From Pseudomonadota bacterium (lineage in GTDB: Bacteria; Desulfobacterota; Binatia; Binatales; Binataceae), in assembly GCA_021323945.1 (NCBI GenBank), contig JAJPKA010000018.1, forward strand, positions 350,853-414,852: DNA of 64,000 bases. Direction: 5' to 3'. The notes beneath the pieces were generated by a model, which saw only the letters and a list, made by a program, of their open reading frames with translations, made no database searches and was not told where the DNA came from. Shown here piece by piece: positions 61,140 to 64,000 of this stretch (positions are counted from its first letter, which is position 1; each line of letters begins with the position of its first letter). The translations under genes were made by a program, and so were the position numbers.

Positions 61140-61943
61140 TTACTGCAGCTCGATGCAGGCCTTGAGCAGGTCGGTTGTAGAAACAATGCCCACAAGAGTG
61201 TCGCCGTCCAGGACGGGTAGTGCCCCAATTTTCCGTTCACTGAGAAGCCGAGCAGCATCCCAGACTGACGTCCGAGGTGTCACGGTTATCAACTTGGTGG
61301 TCATCACCTGGTCGGCCGTCAGTGAGTCAAGCGAGCTCAAGTGTGTTCTGATATCGCGATCCGTGAGAATGCCAACCAGTCTGCCGTCCGCAACGACTGG
61401 CAGGCTTCGGAATTTGCCCTCCTGCATCAGCACGACAGCTTTAGGGAGTCTCTCGGCGGGCGTAATTGTGATCGGATGAGGTGTCATCCAGTGCCGGACT
61501 AAAAAGCGGTCGGCGGGGTAGATTTTGACGGTTAAGACCGGGCAGCTGACCTCGCTCATCACAGCTTCCGCCACACTGCCGAGAAAGAAACGGGAGAAAC
61601 CTCGCCGGCCATGGGTCGACATGACAATCAGATCGGCTGGGAGCCTCTTTGCCGAGGCAACAATGATCACGGCGGGGTCACCGAGGGCCGTTTCCGCTAT
61701 CCAATGAACGTTACCAAGATAATGCGAAGCCAGCTCGGCAAGGTCAGCCTTTACCTCCTCCTGCTGCCTCTTTGCTAGATTACCCAATGCTGGCAGGTCC
61801 TCTCCTCGCAACACCACTGGGACGACGTGCAGAACGTGCACTTCAGCATCGCTCTGCCGTGCCAAGTCCCCAGCTAGCTCAAGCGCATTTCGCGCGCTGC
61901 TATCGAGGTCGACTGGGCAGAGAATCTTCTTAAAAGCAGCCAT
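61140..61943 (-). CDS. Universal stress protein fused to two CBS domains (copy 3)
   Basis: A 267-residue fusion. The UspA domain covers about residues 1-140 (FKKILCPVDLDSSARNALEL, ATP loop THGRRGFSRFFLGSVAEAVM). Two CBS domains then fill 150-267 (VRHWMTPHPITITPAERLPK, LVGILTDRDIRTHL; ADQVMTTKLITVTPRTSVW, LVGIVSTTDLLKACIELQ). Both modules bind adenine nucleotides, so it may report the cell's energy state. It precedes the APH-like kinase gene on the same strand. Confidence 0.92.
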   Translation of the reverse strand: MAAFKKILCPVDLDSSARNALELAGDLARQSDAEVHVLHVVPVVLRGEDLPALGNLAKRQQEEVKADLAELASHYLGNVHWIAETALGDPAVIIVASAKRLPADLIVMSTHGRRGFSRFFLGSVAEAVMSEVSCPVLTVKIYPADRFLVRHWMTPHPITITPAERLPKAVVLMQEGKFRSLPVVADGRLVGILTDRDIRTHLSSLDSLTADQVMTTKLITVTPRTSVWDAARLLSERKIGALPVLDGDTLVGIVSTTDLLKACIELQ

Positions 61944-62041
61944 TCGGGCTCCATGGATATCTCAAACTGGCCGTTAGTTAGCAGGTGAAGCCCCGCAGAG
62001 TCGCGATTGTCAATTCGCAACTCTGCGATGAGCACCGTTGG

Positions 62042-62524
62042 TTATCCGACGGACTTTGCTGAGGTCGCGGAAGCCTCTTCGAGAGGGATTTTCTTCGGCG
62101 TCAATGCTTTTACCACCGGCATCGCTATCTCGACGACGCCATTTTTGAAGCTCGCTTTGATCTGCTGGGCGTCGACTTCTTCGGGTAGTGTAAGGCGCCG
62201 CTCGAACGAGCCGTAAACGGTCTCACGCCTTATATATTCCTCTTGTTTAACCTGCTCTTGCTGCTTGCGCTCTCCTTTGATTGTGAGCACGTTGCCGAGC
62301 ACGCTGAGTTCGATGTCTTTGGGTTCCAGACCCGGAACGTCGGCGCGAATCACCAGATTGCCATCCTTGACATAGCTCTCGATGGCAGGGAGATACGGCG
62401 CCTCAAGGTCCGCAGGCTCGAGGTCGTGAAACAGTCTCCCGAAGTGCCGGCTGAACTCACGATCCATCTCACGGCGCCAGCGCTCAAGTTCATGAAACGG
62501 TCGCCACAAGGTCAAATCTGCCAT
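62042..62524 (-). CDS. Hsp20-family small heat-shock protein (copy 2)
   Basis: A 160-residue small chaperone. The alpha-crystallin domain shows PAIESYVKDGNLVIRADVPG, LEPKDIELSVLGNVLTIKGE, RRETVYGSFERRLTLPEEVD and the ASFKNGVVEIAMP strand; the tail has an I-x-L-type end (KKIPLEE). It belongs to a different subgroup from copy 1 (25467-25886), with little identity outside the domain. AAGGAGGATG precedes the ATG. Confidence 0.93.
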   Translation of the reverse strand: MADLTLWRPFHELERWRREMDREFSRHFGRLFHDLEPADLEAPYLPAIESYVKDGNLVIRADVPGLEPKDIELSVLGNVLTIKGERKQQEQVKQEEYIRRETVYGSFERRLTLPEEVDAQQIKASFKNGVVEIAMPVVKALTPKKIPLEEASATSAKSVG

Positions 62525-62953
62525 TGGAGCACATCCTCCTTCGCACTAGAATTGCGGCCCTTTGGGCCGTGCAGAGTATACGCAGCCTGTTGTTTCAACC
62601 GCGGAGAGGTGCAGCAAATGTGCCATACTGCAGATAGTCCAAAGCTGTGGCGGCGATGCGACGCCGCATCATCTTTTCCCCGGTTGTTGCCGGAGGAGTC
62701 AGGTTAGCCGACTGCGTGAAAGAGGCAGCGGTCACGTCGCTGCTCCGCTGAGCGCAAGTCAACGAAAGTGGCGGGCAAGCCACAGCGTTAACAGTCGCAT
62801 CCTGCCTGGCAGCTCGGTCCGAGACGTGATGACGAGGGCGGAACGTACTTTACGCGGCCGCAGCTCTCGCGGCGAAGTGGCAAGGGCGACCGCAGCCTTT
62901 TTTCTCCTCATGCGTCTATGAAATGATGTTTGCAACGGAAAGGGCAGGCTGAC
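62525..62953. other. 429-base divergent region upstream of hsp20 copy 2
   Basis: Between hsp20 (minus) and the repeat protein (plus). CGGCCC-TTT-GGGCCG, a 6-bp hairpin, lies at 62555-62569, inside the likely hsp20 leader and about 15-20 bases before its ribosome-binding site. No gene seen in the rest. Confidence 0.45.
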
Positions 62954-63454
62954 ATGGAATCGCTTCCAGAAAAATTGCTCGAACGGGTCGTGCGACTGGA
63001 GCATGAACAGACCGAGCTCCGGCGTGCCAATCGTCGGTTGCGATTACTGACCGGTGCGCTGATGCTGTCGATGGGGGCCCTTGTCGTGATGGGTCAGGCA
63101 GTACCAGAACGCACTGTCGAGGCCCAGCAGTTCGTGCTGCGGAGCAGGGATGGTACCGTTAGAGGTTCAATCGGTATTACTGACAATGGCGCCGTTGGCA
63201 TCAACCTCAACGACTCCAAGGGCCAAACGCGCATCGATTTGGATATCGCAAGCAACGGCTCACCAGGCTTGGACCTGTATGACCCTAACGGCAAGCTGCG
63301 GGCCACGCTAGCACTCGGGCCGGAGGGAACTCCGGGCTTGGGACTTTATGACCCCAACGGCAAATTGCGCTCCAGTCTCAACATTCCTGCAGCCAACACT
63401 CCCGGCCTGGCCTTCTATCACACCAACGGCACACCGTCCTGGGGTGCGCCCTGA
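62954..63454 (+). CDS. Membrane-anchored protein with tandem 23-residue repeats
   Basis: A 166-residue protein: a charged coiled-coil start (LLERVVRLEHEQTELRRANR), one membrane helix (about 30-48, LLTGALMLSMGALVVMG), then four to five tandem units of about 23 residues with the pattern PGL-x-LYDPNGKLR-x-x-L. The clearest are at residues 103-125 and 126-148; earlier units (57-78, 80-101) are more diverged. The repeats probably form a small beta-solenoid outside the inner membrane. No function known. Confidence 0.7.
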   Translation: MESLPEKLLERVVRLEHEQTELRRANRRLRLLTGALMLSMGALVVMGQAVPERTVEAQQFVLRSRDGTVRGSIGITDNGAVGINLNDSKGQTRIDLDIASNGSPGLDLYDPNGKLRATLALGPEGTPGLGLYDPNGKLRSSLNIPAANTPGLAFYHTNGTPSWGAP

Positions 63455-63499
63455 AAGGAATGCCTCGCTGGTCGTTCATCAGGTGGAGGACTGCTGATC

Positions 63500-63811
63500 G
63501 TGCCACGGATCATCCAAGTAATACTGGTCTCGGCTCTGCTCTGCGGGCTGAGCGGCTGTTTTACGGGAGTCGGTTACGGGCCTGATTATGGGTATCCAGC
63601 TTACGGCTATGCGCCTTATTCATATGGCTGGCCAGTGTACGCAATGGGCTATGCGCCGGTCTTTGCCGTGCATCATCCCTGGGAAGAGCATCATGCCTTC
63701 GGCCATGAGCGCAGCTTTTTCCATCCCGAACCCCGCGTCGCCCATATCATGCGACCCGGTTTCCATGGTGGTGGCCTTCCGGGAGGTTTTCACGAAGGCA
63801 ACCATCGGTGA
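63500..63811 (+). CDS. Gly/Tyr/His-rich lipoprotein
   Basis: A 103-residue lipoprotein: hydrophobic signal with lipobox LSGC (ILVSALLCGLSGCFTG), then a Tyr/Gly/Pro-rich stretch (YGPDYGYPAYGYAPYSYGWP) and a His-rich second half (HHPWEEHHAFGHERSFFHPE). The histidines could bind metals; this is inference. The start is GTG at 63500 with GGTGGAGG upstream. Its stop overlaps a downstream GTG (GTGA). Confidence 0.65.
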   Translation: MPRIIQVILVSALLCGLSGCFTGVGYGPDYGYPAYGYAPYSYGWPVYAMGYAPVFAVHHPWEEHHAFGHERSFFHPEPRVAHIMRPGFHGGGLPGGFHEGNHR

Positions 63812-64000
63812 ATCCAATCAGCGAATCAAATGAGCAATCGACGGCTCTCGAGCTGCTCGCTTCGCGCCTGAATACCAAGAGTCTTGACTCACGCCCCGGT
63901 TATGACGAGGTCGCCGGCGTGTGCTTGCGAGAAGCCGAGCAAATGATCCCAAGGGCTTGGCAGCCTCTCCAGGTAGCCTCGTTGCGCGAAAGAAACGCGA
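63808..64000 (+). CDS. Hypothetical protein, cut by window end
   Basis: An open frame from GTG 63808, overlapping the lipoprotein stop by four bases, with no stop to the window end (64 codons). It begins MNPISESNEQSTALELLASR and contains REAEQMIPRAWQPLQ. No family recognised. The GTGA overlap supports translation with the lipoprotein gene. Confidence 0.45.
   Translation, partial: MNPISESNEQSTALELLASRLNTKSLDSRPGYDEVAGVCLREAEQMIPRAWQPLQVASLRERNA

Noticed and set aside
1..64000. CRISPR arrays, insertion sequences, phage genes, rRNA, riboswitches
   Set aside because: No regularly spaced repeats, transposase motifs, phage proteins, rRNA or known riboswitch cores were recognised by reading both strands.

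Overview
The window reads as a chromosomal segment of a free-living, Gram-negative, uncultivated bacterium. Outer-membrane porin and efflux genes, a quinone-dependent PyrD, LemA/HtpX and the order ispE - tRNA-Gln - prs - rplY point to a deltaproteobacterium-like lineage. A Binatota/Desulfobacterota-type affiliation is my best guess, but the sequence alone does not prove it. No rRNA, insertion sequence, phage gene or CRISPR array was seen; there is one tRNA gene. LAYOUT. 1-3.9 kb: a secreted protein cut by the window edge, coaX, a LACTB2-like metallo-hydrolase, a PDZ protein and an FMN split-barrel protein. 3.96-8.2 kb: four genes tied by 4-base stop/start overlaps (DUF1460 amidase-like, GT2 glycosyltransferase, DUF4922 GalT/Ap4A-phosphorylase-like protein, SpoIID/LytB). 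None has an evident signal peptide, so this looks like a cytoplasmic glycan or peptidoglycan-fragment pathway. 8.2-15.2 kb, minus strand: dnaE, rplY, prs, tRNA-Gln and ispE. 15.2-21.4 kb, minus strand: a small membrane protein, then the tight operon thiL - two HlyC/CorC-type CBS proteins - larB - ABC1 kinase. 21.8-23.5 kb: a conserved unknown gene followed by a UGSC-family selenoprotein. Its in-frame UGA is followed by a perfect SECIS-like hairpin; conceptual translation without Sec breaks this gene in two. 23.6-25.9 kb: htpX, a lemA interrupted by an amber codon, and hsp20. 26.3-33.1 kb: alcohol dehydrogenase, TrmN6-like methyltransferase, PLD nuclease, pyroglutamyl peptidase, a frameshifted two-domain rhodanese, pyrD and thyX. 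33.3-38.4 kb: hemerythrin, uracil-DNA glycosylase, an exported methyltransferase and a hemD-hemE gene fusion. 38.4-53.6 kb is a stress/anoxia region: GNAT, CBS, OsmC, two universal stress proteins, a K+ channel with RCK domains, a sigma-54 activator, a quinol NO reductase, an LLM flavin oxidoreductase, then porin - two c-type cytochromes - NirK-like copper protein, and DUF2267. 54.2-59.9 kb: a BlaI repressor / M56 protease pair leading an ABC - membrane-fusion - outer-membrane-factor - permease efflux operon, with a perfect palindrome in the promoter. 60-64 kb: an APH-like kinase, Usp-CBS fusion, hsp20, a repeat-containing membrane protein, a Gly/Tyr/His-rich lipoprotein and a gene cut by the window end. 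HOW THE PARTS CONNECT. The NO reductase, the NirK-like protein with its cytochromes and porin, hemerythrin, three Usp proteins and two Hsp20 proteins together suggest a cell coping with low oxygen and reactive nitrogen. The strongest hidden signal is the selenoprotein. The next candidates are the four-gene SpoIID cassette, the BlaI/M56-controlled tripartite pump, the HemDE fusion, and the NirK-like protein that keeps its copper ligands but lacks both residues used for nitrite catalysis.
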